Positions 54,328-61,521 of a stretch of 61,521 bases of DNA are shown here, one piece after another. Location of the stretch: contig CAZGTM010000021.1 in the NCBI GenBank assembly GCA_964528595.1, positions 1-61,521 on the forward strand, written 5' to 3'. The DNA comes from CAYFKJ01 sp964528595. Its GTDB lineage: Bacteria > Pseudomonadota > Alphaproteobacteria > UBA2966. Positions within the stretch are counted from its first letter, which is position 1, and each line of letters opens with the position of its first letter. Under the pieces are notes generated by a model. The model saw only the letters and a program-made list of their open reading frames with translations. It did no database searches and was not told where the DNA came from. The translations under genes were made by a program, and so were the position numbers.

Positions 54328-54633
54328 CTACCAGCTAGACTTGACCATGCCGGGGATCTGGCCGATCGAGGCCAGATCACGCAGCGCGATCCGCGACATT
54401 TTGAGCTTGCGGTAATAACCGCGCGGACGGCCCGTCACTTCGCAGCGATTGCGGATGCGGGTCTTCGAACCATTGCGCGGCATTTCCGCCAGTTTCAGGC
54501 GGGCGGCGAAGCGCTCTTCCTGGGGCAGCGACGGATCCTTGGCGATGGCGCGCAAACGCTCCCGCTTGGCGGCATCCCGCGCGACGTTCCGCCGACGCCG
54601 GTTGTTTTTCTCGATGGCACTCTTTTTAGCCAT
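54328..54633 (-). CDS. rpsN: 30S ribosomal protein S14 (non-zinc form)
   Basis: 101 residues. The protein ends MSRIALRDLASIGQIPGMVKSSW and carries NRCEVTGRPRGYYRKLKMSR. It is the long form without the CXXC zinc pairs, as in E. coli. It lies between rplE and rpsH. Confidence 0.97.
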   Translation of the reverse strand: MAKKSAIEKNNRRRRNVARDAAKRERLRAIAKDPSLPQEERFAARLKLAEMPRNGSKTRIRNRCEVTGRPRGYYRKLKMSRIALRDLASIGQIPGMVKSSW

Positions 54634-54660
54634 TTCGGCTTTCTCCTTTTTCGACGGATA

Positions 54661-55200
54661 TCATTTACGGAACGGCATGCCGAACTCGGCGAGAAGCTCA
54701 CGCGCTTCGTCGTCACTGTCGGCAGTCGTCACAATGATCACGTCAAAACCACGAACTTGGTCGACTTCGTCATATTCGATTTCCGGGAACACGATCTGTT
54801 CCTTGAAGCCCATCGCAAAATTACCGCGGCCGTCGAAGCTCTTGGCCGAAACGCCTTGGAAGTCACGCACCCGCGGCATGGCGATGTTGATCATGCGGTC
54901 AAGGAATTCGTACATGCGGGCGCGCCGGAGCGTCACCTTGCAGCCGATTTCCATGCCCTCACGAAGCTTGTAGTTGGCGACCGATTGCTTGGCCTTGTTG
55001 ATCACCGGTTTCTGGCCGGCGATCGCAGTCAGATCGGCCACGGCGCCCTTCATCAACTTGGAATCCTTGGCGGCCTCGCCGACCCCCATGTTGATAACGA
55101 TCTTATCAAGCTTGGGAATCTGCATGGGATTTGTGTACGAGAAGCGCTCTTGCAGCTTCGGCCGTACAACGTCTTTGTAATGTTCGTTCAAGCGGGTCAT
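54661..55200 (-). CDS. rplE: 50S ribosomal protein L5
   Basis: 179 residues. MTRLNEHYKDVVRPKLQERFSY, IPKLDKIVINMGVGEA and LRRARMYEFLDRMINIAMPRVRDF are the L5 signatures. It binds 5S rRNA in the central protuberance. It starts 9 bases after rplX. Confidence 0.98.
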   Translation of the reverse strand: MTRLNEHYKDVVRPKLQERFSYTNPMQIPKLDKIVINMGVGEAAKDSKLMKGAVADLTAIAGQKPVINKAKQSVANYKLREGMEIGCKVTLRRARMYEFLDRMINIAMPRVRDFQGVSAKSFDGRGNFAMGFKEQIVFPEIEYDEVDQVRGFDVIIVTTADSDDEARELLAEFGMPFRK

Positions 55201-55209
55201 TTGACTATC

Positions 55210-55533
55210 CTAGAGATCGATGACTTCGCCCGACCGCTTGGCAAAGCGAACCTTGCGGCCATCGTCGAGGAATTTGTAACCAACGCGGGTTGCTTCGCCG
55301 GTCTTGGGATCGACCAGGGCGACGTTCGAAACGGCAAGAGGAGCTTCCTTTTCGATGATGCCGCCGGCGCTGGCGCCCGTCGGGCGCGTGTGGCGTTTGA
55401 TCATGTTGACGCCCTGTACCAAGACGCGGTGCGACTTGCGGTCGATGTTGAGGACGCTGCCCTTGCGGCCTTTTTCGCGGCCGGTGACAACGACGACTTC
55501 GTCGCCCTTCTTGATTTTGTACTTGTCTGCCAT
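55210..55533 (-). CDS. rplX: 50S ribosomal protein L24
   Basis: 107 residues from ATG 55533, which overlaps the rplN stop (TGATG) and has GGAGG 7 bases upstream; a GTG one codon earlier is less likely. KIKKGDEVVVVTGREKGRKGSVL is the KOW motif region. L24 is an early assembly protein of the large subunit. Confidence 0.96.
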   Translation of the reverse strand: MADKYKIKKGDEVVVVTGREKGRKGSVLNIDRKSHRVLVQGVNMIKRHTRPTGASAGGIIEKEAPLAVSNVALVDPKTGEATRVGYKFLDDGRKVRFAKRSGEVIDL

Positions 55534-55901
55534 CACAGCACCTCCGGCGCCAAGGACACGATTTTCATGTGCTGGCGCGCTCTGAGTTCGCGGGTCACCG
55601 GGCCGAAAATACGGGTTCCGATCGGCTCACCCTGCGGATTGATCAAAACGGCCGCGTTGCGGTCGAAGCGGATCGCGCTGCCGTCCTTGCGCCGGACTTC
55701 CTTGGCCGTGCGGACGATGACGGCGCGGTGCACGTCACCTTTCTTCACGCGGCCACGCGGAATGGCTTCCTTCACGGACACGACTATGGTGTCGCCCACG
55801 GACGCGGTGCGCCGTTTCGAGCCACCCAGCACCTTGATGCACTGGACTCGACGCGCGCCGGAATTGTCGGCGACCTCAAGGTTTGTCTGCGGCTGAATCA
55901 T
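55533..55901 (-). CDS. rplN: 50S ribosomal protein L14
   Basis: 122 residues, the invariant length. MIQPQTNLEVADNSGARRVQCIKVLGGS and ALVINPQGEPIGTRIFGPVTREL-type C-terminal sequence identify it. It bridges to the small subunit. First gene after rpsQ, 32 bases away. Confidence 0.98.
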   Translation of the reverse strand: MIQPQTNLEVADNSGARRVQCIKVLGGSKRRTASVGDTIVVSVKEAIPRGRVKKGDVHRAVIVRTAKEVRRKDGSAIRFDRNAAVLINPQGEPIGTRIFGPVTRELRARQHMKIVSLAPEVL

Positions 55902-55933
55902 CGAACTTTACCTTTATCAATGCTCGTTGCGGA

Positions 55934-56170
55934 TTATTCCGCGGACGGCAGAACTTCCCAGGTTTTCTTCTTGGAACGCGGACGGCATTCCTGAATACGG
56001 ACGAGATCACCCTGCTTGAAGGTGTTCTCCTCGTCGTGCGCGTGGTAGCGCTTGGACCTACGGATGAACTTCTTGTACAGCGGGTGCATGACGCGGCGGT
56101 CGACTTTGACGACGACGGTTTTGTCGCCGGCGTCGCTCACGACTTCACCTTGGAGGATGCGTTTGGGCAT
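55934..56170 (-). CDS. rpsQ: 30S ribosomal protein S17
   Basis: 78 residues from ATG 56170 (MPKRILQGEVVSDAGDKTVVV); the longer frame enters rpmC. The OB fold shows KFIRRSKRYHAHDEENTFKQGDLVRIQE. A primary 16S rRNA-binding protein. It starts 13 bases after rpmC. Confidence 0.97.
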   Translation of the reverse strand: MPKRILQGEVVSDAGDKTVVVKVDRRVMHPLYKKFIRRSKRYHAHDEENTFKQGDLVRIQECRPRSKKKTWEVLPSAE

Positions 56171-56183
56171 GCGTGGGCTCCGT

Positions 56184-56378
56184 TTATGACGCAGGTTGCG
56201 CGGTGCGCATAATGGTTTTGATGCGGGCAATATCACGGCGTACCTGCCGCATCCGCGCGGTGTTTTCTAGTTGTCCGGATGCCCGCTGGAAGCGCAGGTT
56301 AAGCGCTTCTTTCTTGAGGTCCAGCAACTGGTCTTTCAATTCGTCGGGGGTCTTGCCCCTGATTTCCTCGGCTTTCAT
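56184..56378 (-). CDS. rpmC: 50S ribosomal protein L29
   Basis: 64 residues forming the short helical hairpin of L29: MKAEEIRGKTPDELKDQLLDLKKEALNLRFQ and the conserved basic end RQVRRDIARIKTIM. It lies near the tunnel exit. Separated from rplP by 3 bases. Confidence 0.97.
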   Translation of the reverse strand: MKAEEIRGKTPDELKDQLLDLKKEALNLRFQRASGQLENTARMRQVRRDIARIKTIMRTAQPAS

Positions 56379-56381
56379 CGC

Positions 56382-56801
56382 CTACGATCCTTCACCTGGC
56401 CGCGTCACAATGCGCGTGTCCACTGACAATTTGGCGGCCCCGCGTTCGAGGGCTTCGTGTGCGAGCGCCGGCGCCACGCCGTCCAGCTCGAACATCACCC
56501 GGCCCGGTTTCACCCGGCAAACCCAGAATTCAGGCGATCCCTTGCCCTTACCCATGCGCACTTCGGTCGGCTTCTTGGAGACCGGCACATCGGGAAAGAT
56601 GCGGATCCAGATACGGCCGGCACGCTTGATGTGGCGGGTGATGGCCCGGCGGCAGGCTTCGATCTGGCGGGCGTTGACGCGTCCCGGCGAAACGGCTTTC
56701 AGGCCGTAGGTGCCGAAGTTCAGCGTGGTGCCGCCCTTGGCGTGGCCATGAATGCGGCCTTTATGGGCCTTGCGGAACTTGGTGCGCTTTGGTTGCAGCA
56801 T
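56382..56801 (-). CDS. rplP: 50S ribosomal protein L16
   Basis: 139 residues. MLQPKRTKFRKAHKGRIHGHAKGGT and RIWIRIFPDVPVSKKPTEVRMGKGKG are characteristic; the conserved basic loop lies near the peptidyl transferase centre and A site. It follows rpsC by 28 bases. Confidence 0.98.
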   Translation of the reverse strand: MLQPKRTKFRKAHKGRIHGHAKGGTTLNFGTYGLKAVSPGRVNARQIEACRRAITRHIKRAGRIWIRIFPDVPVSKKPTEVRMGKGKGSPEFWVCRVKPGRVMFELDGVAPALAHEALERGAAKLSVDTRIVTRPGEGS

Positions 56802-56829
56802 GGTTCTAACTCTCTACTCGATGCCGGGC

Positions 56830-57507
56830 CTAGCGCTGACCGGCTTCGGCCAGACGCTTGTCCTGCGCCATGGGATCGTGGGTCATGATCTCGCCTTTGA
56901 AGACCCAAACCTTGACGCCGCAGGCGCCGTAGGTCGTGAAACCGGTGGCTTCGCCGTAATCGATATCGGCACGTAGGGTATGCAGCGGCACGCGGCCCTC
57001 ACGGTACCATTCGGTACGGGCGATCTCGGCGCCGCCGAGCCGGCCGGAACAGTTGATGCGGATGCCCTGGGCGCCGAGGCGGATAGCCGACTGCACCGAG
57101 CGCTTCATGGCGCGGCGGAAAGCGACGCGGCGTTCCAGCTGCTGGGCGATGTTTTCGGCCACCAGCTTGGCGTCGATCTCGGGCTTGCGGATCTCGACGA
57201 TGTTCAGGTGCACGTCGGAACCGGTCATCTTCGACAGGGTTTCGCGCAACTTCTCGATGTCCGCGCCCTTCTTGCCGATGACGACGCCGGGACGGGCCGT
57301 GTGGATGGTAACGCGGGCTTTCTTGGCCGGACGCTCGATGATGATGCGGCTGACGCCGGCCTGAGCCAGGCGCTTCTCCAGGTAGGCCCGGATCGCCAGA
57401 TCCTCATGCAATTGCTTGCCGTAATCGTCGCCTTCGGCATACCAGCGGGAAGCCCAGGTCCGGTTGATACCGAGGCGAAGCCCGATCGGATTTACTTTTT
57501 GACCCAT
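56830..57507 (-). CDS. rpsC: 30S ribosomal protein S3
   Basis: 225 residues. MGQKVNPIGLRLGINRTWASRWYA, the KH domain motif VVIGKKGADIEKLRETL and the C-terminal half GRLGGAEIARTEWYREGRVPLHTLRADIDYG are typical. S3 helps form the mRNA entry site. The start overlaps the rplV stop by one base (TAATG). Confidence 0.98.
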   Translation of the reverse strand: MGQKVNPIGLRLGINRTWASRWYAEGDDYGKQLHEDLAIRAYLEKRLAQAGVSRIIIERPAKKARVTIHTARPGVVIGKKGADIEKLRETLSKMTGSDVHLNIVEIRKPEIDAKLVAENIAQQLERRVAFRRAMKRSVQSAIRLGAQGIRINCSGRLGGAEIARTEWYREGRVPLHTLRADIDYGEATGFTTYGACGVKVWVFKGEIMTHDPMAQDKRLAEAGQR

Positions 57508-57887
57508 TACGCTATCTCCTCGCGCTCACGCACGATTACGGTTATTTGGCTGAAGGGTTTCTGGATGCGCCCAACGCGGCCACGGGCGCGGGCGCGCCAG
57601 CGTTTCATCACCATCTGCTTGCCGACGAAGGCTTCGGCCACGAAAAGCCGGTCGACGTCGAGCTGATGGTTGTTCTCGGCGTTGGCGACGGCAGACTGCA
57701 GGGCCTTCTTGACGTCGCCCGCGATGCGGCGCTTCGAGAATGTCAGGCTGGCCAGAGCCGCCTCGACATCCTTGCCGCGAATGGTCTGGGCCACCAGATT
57801 GAGTTTCTGCGGGCTGACCCGGAGATTGTTCGCCACGGCGCGGGCGTCGGTGTCCGGCAGTCGGCGGGGAGCGGATTGCTTACCCAT
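57507..57887 (-). CDS. rplV: 50S ribosomal protein L22
   Basis: 126 residues. ANNLRVSPQKLNLVAQTIRGKDV and KALQSAVANAENNHQLDVDRL precede the long beta-hairpin (KRWRARARGRVGRI) that lines the exit tunnel. It follows rpsS by 2 bases. Confidence 0.97.
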   Translation of the reverse strand: MGKQSAPRRLPDTDARAVANNLRVSPQKLNLVAQTIRGKDVEAALASLTFSKRRIAGDVKKALQSAVANAENNHQLDVDRLFVAEAFVGKQMVMKRWRARARGRVGRIQKPFSQITVIVREREEIA

Positions 57888-57889
57888 CG

Positions 57890-58168
57890 TCAGTCCCTCT
57901 TCGCTTTCTTATCGGCGGCGTGGCCGTGATAAGTGCGGGTCGGCGAGAACTCGCCGAGCTTGTGCCCGACCATGCTCTCGTTGACCATCACCGGGATGAA
58001 TTTCTGGCCGTTGTAGACGCCGAACGTCAAACCGACGAACTGCGGCAGGATCGTCGAACGGCGCGACCAGGTCTTGATGACCTCCTTGCGCCCCGACTGC
58101 CGCGCGGTTTCCGCTTTCTTGAGCAGATAGCCGTCAACGAACGGACCTTTCCAGACTGAACGTGCCAC
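57890..58168 (-). CDS. rpsS: 30S ribosomal protein S19
   Basis: 92 residues. MARSVWKGPFVDGYLLKKAE and the C-terminal VNESMVGHKLGEFSPTRTYHGHAADKKAK are the S19 signatures. It lies on the head of the small subunit with S13. Separated from rplB by 12 bases. Confidence 0.98.
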   Translation of the reverse strand: MARSVWKGPFVDGYLLKKAETARQSGRKEVIKTWSRRSTILPQFVGLTFGVYNGQKFIPVMVNESMVGHKLGEFSPTRTYHGHAADKKAKRD

Positions 58169-58180
58169 GGTAGGCGCTCC

Positions 58181-59017
58181 TTATCGTTTTTTCTTCAGGT
58201 GGCGGCTGCGCATGATGAACTTGTCGGTCGACTTGTTCGAACGCGTGCGCTTGCCCTTGGTCGGTTTGCCCCAGGGGGTAACCGGATGACGGCCGCCGGA
58301 TGTCCGGCCTTCACCACCACCGTGCGGATGGTCGATTGGGTTCATGGCCACGCCGCGGACCGAAGGGCGCTTGCCCAGCCAGCGTTTGCGGCCGGCTTTA
58401 CCCAGCTTGATGTTCTTGTGGTCGGGGTTGGAGACGGCGCCGATGGTCGCCATGCAATCCGCCCGCACCATGCGTTGTTCGCCTGAACCCAGACGGAGCA
58501 GCGCGTAACCGGCATCCTTGCCGACGAGCTGAACATAGGCGCCGGCCGAACGGGCGATCTGTGCGCCCTTGCCCGGCTTCATCTCCACATTGTGGATGAT
58601 GGTGCCGACCGGAATGTTGCGCATGGGCATCGCGTTGCCCGGCTTGATGTCGGCGCGGTCGCCCGAGATCACCTTGTCGCCGGCCTTCACGCGTTGCGGC
58701 GCCAGGATGTAGGAAAGTTCGCCGTCGTCATACTTGATCAGCGCGATGAAGGCGGAGCGCACCGGATCGTATTCCAGGCGCTCGATCGTCGCCGAAACGT
58801 CGAACTTGGTGCGCTTAAAATCGATCTTGCGGTAACGCTGCTTGTGGCCACCGCCGATACGCCGGGCCGTGATGCGGCCGGTGTTGTTGCGGCCGCCGTT
58901 TTTGGACATGCCCTCGGTCAATTGCTTGACCGGTTTGCCCTTCCACAGACCGGCACGGTCGACCATCACTAGTTGACGGCGGCCGGGTGTGGTTGGTTTG
59001 AATGTTTTCAAAGCCAT
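58181..59017 (-). CDS. rplB: 50S ribosomal protein L2
   Basis: 278 residues, full length. MALKTFKPTTPGRRQLVMVDR, GGHKQRYRKIDFKR and the C-terminal VRGVAMNPIDHPHGGGEGRTSGGRHPV, which includes the His near the peptidyl transferase centre, are all present. It follows rplW by 3 bases. Confidence 0.98.
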   Translation of the reverse strand: MALKTFKPTTPGRRQLVMVDRAGLWKGKPVKQLTEGMSKNGGRNNTGRITARRIGGGHKQRYRKIDFKRTKFDVSATIERLEYDPVRSAFIALIKYDDGELSYILAPQRVKAGDKVISGDRADIKPGNAMPMRNIPVGTIIHNVEMKPGKGAQIARSAGAYVQLVGKDAGYALLRLGSGEQRMVRADCMATIGAVSNPDHKNIKLGKAGRKRWLGKRPSVRGVAMNPIDHPHGGGEGRTSGGRHPVTPWGKPTKGKRTRSNKSTDKFIMRSRHLKKKR

Positions 59018-59020
59018 CGA

Positions 59021-59329
59021 CTAAATCCCCGTCGTAACGTCGATCGATTGGCCTTCGGCGAGAGTCACCATGGCCTTCTTGTACTCCACGCGGCGTCCGG
59101 GACGGCCACGGAAGCGTTTAACCTTGCCTGCCTGGCGCAGCGTGTTGACGCCTTCCACCTTGACGGAGAAAAGTTCTTCAACAGCGGCCTTGATCTCAGG
59201 CTTGGTGGCGTCCAGCGAGACCCGGAAGGTGACCTGGCCGTGCTCGGAGCCGAGGGTCGCTTTTTCCGTAATCACCGGACCGCGGATGATGTCGTACATC
59301 CGCTCTTTGGAAATCTTGGCGGACTTCAT
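59021..59329 (-). CDS. rplW: 50S ribosomal protein L23
   Basis: 102 residues. MYDIIRGPVITEKATLGSEHGQ and the conserved FRGRPGRRVEYKKAMVTLAEGQ region identify L23, the docking site for trigger factor and signal recognition particle. Its start overlaps the rplD stop by four bases (ATGA). Confidence 0.97.
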   Translation of the reverse strand: MKSAKISKERMYDIIRGPVITEKATLGSEHGQVTFRVSLDATKPEIKAAVEELFSVKVEGVNTLRQAGKVKRFRGRPGRRVEYKKAMVTLAEGQSIDVTTGI

Positions 59330-59946
59330 TTGAGACGCGCCTCCAGGTGTTCGACCGCGGCCTTGGTCAGGACCAGGGTATCGCGGCGCAGGATGTCATA
59401 GACGTTCGCGCCCTGCTGCGGCAGCACGTCGAAGTGGGCGAGGTTCGAAGCGGCCCGCGCGAAGTTGTCGTCAACCTCGGGACCGTCGATGACCAGGACC
59501 GAACCCCAGGACTGCTTGGACATGGCCTTGACCAGATCCTTGGTCTTGGGTGCCTTGAGCTTGGCTTCGTCAACGATCACCAGCTTGCCGTCGGCCTGTT
59601 TGGCCGAGAGCGCGTTGCGCAGGCCAAGCTTGCGGACCTTCTTCGGCAGCGCATGGGCATGGCTACGGACGACCGGGCCGAAAGTCGTGGCGCCGCCCCG
59701 CATCTGGGCCGCTCGGCTGCTGCCCTGGCGAGCCCGGCCGGTGCCTTTTTGCTTGAATGGTTTGGCCGTCGAGCCACGGATTTCACTGACGGTTCTAGTC
59801 TTGTGTGTTCCAGCGCGGCGCTTGGCGAGCTGCCAGTTGACGACGCGGGCAAGGATATCCTTGCGCGGTTTCAGACCGAAGACGGCATCATCGAGTTCGA
59901 TGTCGCCGGCGGCCTTGTTCTGGAACGTGGTTACCTTGGCTTTCAT
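59326..59946 (-). CDS. rplD: 50S ribosomal protein L4
   Basis: 206 residues. The tunnel loop SEIRGSTAKPFKQKGTGRARQGSSRAAQ and RGGATTFGPVVRSHAHALPKKVRKLGLRNAL are typical. In E. coli L4 represses the S10 operon; no leader element was traced here. It starts 5 bases after rplC. Confidence 0.97.
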   Translation of the reverse strand: MKAKVTTFQNKAAGDIELDDAVFGLKPRKDILARVVNWQLAKRRAGTHKTRTVSEIRGSTAKPFKQKGTGRARQGSSRAAQMRGGATTFGPVVRSHAHALPKKVRKLGLRNALSAKQADGKLVIVDEAKLKAPKTKDLVKAMSKQSWGSVLVIDGPEVDDNFARAASNLAHFDVLPQQGANVYDILRRDTLVLTKAAVEHLEARLK

Positions 59947-59951
59947 CGCCT

Positions 59952-60821
59952 TCAGTCCTTGTTCTCTTCGTCACCGGTCGCGGCGTCGCCATCTTCGGCG
60001 GCCGCATCCTCGGCGGGGGCTTCTTCGGCAGGCGCCTCGGCGGGTGCCTCTTCGGCGGGAGCTTCCTCGGCCGGGGCCTCTTCGGCGGCGGCATCTTCGA
60101 CCGGGGCTTCCTCGGCTTCAGCCGGAACTTCCTCGACCGCGGCCGGGGCGTCGCTCATCAGCGCGGCGGGCAGCGGTGCGTCCGGCATGGCGACCTTGAC
60201 GGCGTCCTTGATCAGCACCCAGCCGCCCTTCGGACCGGGCACGGCGCCTTTGACCAGCACCAGACCGCGATCTTCGTCGGTCGAGACAACCTCGAGGTTC
60301 TGAACCGTGACGCGTTCGGCGCCCATGTGGCCAGCCATCTTCTTGCCCTTGAACACCTTGCCGGGGTCCTGGCACTGGCCGGTCGAGCCGTGGCTGCGGT
60401 GAGAGATGGAGACACCGTGCGAGGCGCGCAGACCGCTGAAATTGTGGCGCTTCATGGCGCCGGCAAATCCCTTACCGATGCTGGTGCCGGAAACGTCGAC
60501 CTTCTGGCCGTCGATGAAGTGAGCGGGGCTCAGTTCGGCGCCGATGTCGATCATGTTTTCCGCGCTGACGCGGAATTCGGCCAGCTTGCGGCGGGGTTCC
60601 ACCTTCGCTTTGGCGAAATGTCCGCGCATGGCTTTCGAGACGTTTTTAACCTTGGCTTGGCCGATGCCGAGTTGGACGGCGTCATAGCCGTTCTTTTCGG
60701 CGGTGCATTGAGCGACAACCTGACAGCCGTCGACTTTCAGCACCGTCACCGGGAGATGCAGGCCGTCGTCGGTGAAGACGCGCGACATGCCAAGCTTCTG
60801 GGCAATAAGACCGGTACGCAT
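59952..60821 (-). CDS. rplC: 50S ribosomal protein L3 with long acidic tail
   Basis: 289 residues, about 70 more than the usual L3. The core (1 to about 217) is normal: MRTGLIAQKLGMSRVFTDDGLHLPVTVLKVDGCQVV and SHRSHGSTGQCQDPGKVFKGKKMAGHMG. Residues 218-289 are a low-complexity tail made of EEAPA/AEEAP-type units and ending DGDAATGDEENKD. It is in frame and its codon use matches the core, so it is not a frameshift artefact. L3 is an early assembly protein near the peptidyl transferase centre. It follows rpsJ by 29 bases. Confidence 0.96.
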   Translation of the reverse strand: MRTGLIAQKLGMSRVFTDDGLHLPVTVLKVDGCQVVAQCTAEKNGYDAVQLGIGQAKVKNVSKAMRGHFAKAKVEPRRKLAEFRVSAENMIDIGAELSPAHFIDGQKVDVSGTSIGKGFAGAMKRHNFSGLRASHGVSISHRSHGSTGQCQDPGKVFKGKKMAGHMGAERVTVQNLEVVSTDEDRGLVLVKGAVPGPKGGWVLIKDAVKVAMPDAPLPAALMSDAPAAVEEVPAEAEEAPVEDAAAEEAPAEEAPAEEAPAEAPAEEAPAEDAAAEDGDAATGDEENKD

Positions 60822-60850
60822 AATGGCGTTCCCTTAAACCTTTAAGACCT

Positions 60851-61159
60851 TTAGACCTTGATTTCGACGTCGACGCCGGCGGCAAGATCCAATTTCATCA
60901 ATGCGTCAACCGTTTGCGGCGTCGGATCGACGATGTCGAGCAAGCGTCGGTGGGTGCGCATTTCGAACTGTTCACGCGACTTCTTGTCGATGTGCGGCGA
61001 CCGCAGCACCGTGTACTTTTCGATCTTCGTCGGCAGCGGAATCGGTCCCCGAACCTGAGCGCCGGTGCGCTTGGCGGTGTTGAGGATCTCGCTGGTCGAC
61101 TGGTCGAGCACGCGGTGATCGAACGCTTTCAGTCGGATGCGTATGTTTTGGTTGACCAT
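60851..61159 (-). CDS. rpsJ: 30S ribosomal protein S10
   Basis: 102 residues from ATG 61159 (MVNQNIRIRLKAFDHRVLDQS), with GGAG 8 bases upstream; TTG 61165 is less likely. GPIPLPTKIEKYTVLRSPHIDKKSREQFEMRTHRRL is the S10 signature. S10 is also NusE in transcription antitermination. It follows tuf and opens the S10 operon. Confidence 0.98.
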   Translation of the reverse strand: MVNQNIRIRLKAFDHRVLDQSTSEILNTAKRTGAQVRGPIPLPTKIEKYTVLRSPHIDKKSREQFEMRTHRRLLDIVDPTPQTVDALMKLDLAAGVDVEIKV

Positions 61160-61233
61160 TGTCAAACTCCAAAAACGAATTGGGGTCCAAAGACGAACCA
61201 GGGCGGCAATGCCACCCCGGATCTATCCTTGTA

Positions 61234-61521
<288 letters not shown>

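Noticed and set aside
54193..55896. 567-codon plus-strand frame across rpsH, rpsN, rplE, rplX and rplN
   Set aside because: It is the reverse complement of five well-supported ribosomal protein genes and has no domain of its own.
59990..60150. Short tandem repeats that resemble a CRISPR-like or minisatellite array
   Set aside because: They are in-frame codon repeats for the EEAPA tail of L3, with no spacers. No CRISPR array was seen anywhere in the window.

Overview
The window is a GC-rich chromosomal segment of an alphaproteobacterium, most likely a Rhodospirillales-like or related lineage, taken from a draft or metagenomic assembly (100 Ns at 39940-40039). The lineage call rests on the ATP12 chaperone, a stand-alone Hda, AspRS with the His typical of non-discriminating enzymes, DUF1194 and DUF2066 proteins, a PccA/PccB pair, and the linkage of the S10-spc-alpha ribosomal operons to degP-rarA-crcB-rluC-HAD-ATP12. 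Both ends cut through genes: a pentapeptide-repeat protein on the left and EF-Tu on the right.

Region 1 (1-21002) is a housekeeping backbone: aspS, rnd, ppx, ppk, hda, a PerM-type permease, a DUF2066 protein, purM and purN. I recall much of this order being conserved in other alphaproteobacteria. Extra genes interrupt it. A Tat-exported multicopper oxidase and a DUF1194 protein lie between rnd and ppx. Between ppk and hda lies a block with sixA, a four-gene operon and two oxidoreductases. The four-gene operon (10515-14641) encodes a CheY-like receiver, a TPR plus YaiO-like outer-membrane barrel, a membrane-anchored HEAT-repeat protein and a processive GT2 glycosyltransferase. It reads as a compact synthase-dependent exopolysaccharide synthesis and export system. 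Its HEAT gene carries a 3' frameshift.

Region 2 (21023-32098) is metabolic. An amino-acid dehydrogenase is followed by a three-gene 2-oxoacid:ferredoxin oxidoreductase, which together would carry an amino acid to an acyl-CoA. Then come a CPA2-type antiporter, mgtE, the malic enzyme/phosphotransacetylase fusion maeB, tRNA-Leu(GAG) with its terminator, an orphan FliN-like protein, lipB and acylphosphatase.

Region 3 (32117-42459) holds a large PAS/GAF histidine kinase downstream of pccA, then pccB, ATP12, an AsmA-family protein broken by the N gap, and a HAD phosphatase. The interval 42460-42788 has no convincing protein gene. It contains a C-rich-loop hairpin followed by an intrinsic terminator on the plus strand, the best small-RNA candidate in the window.

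Region 4 (42789-46904) is the overlapping minus-strand run degP-rarA-crcB-rluC. Region 5 (47028-61521) is the complete tuf-S10-spc-alpha array, all on the minus strand, ending at rplQ with a strong terminator. A second hairpin lies between adk and rpsM.
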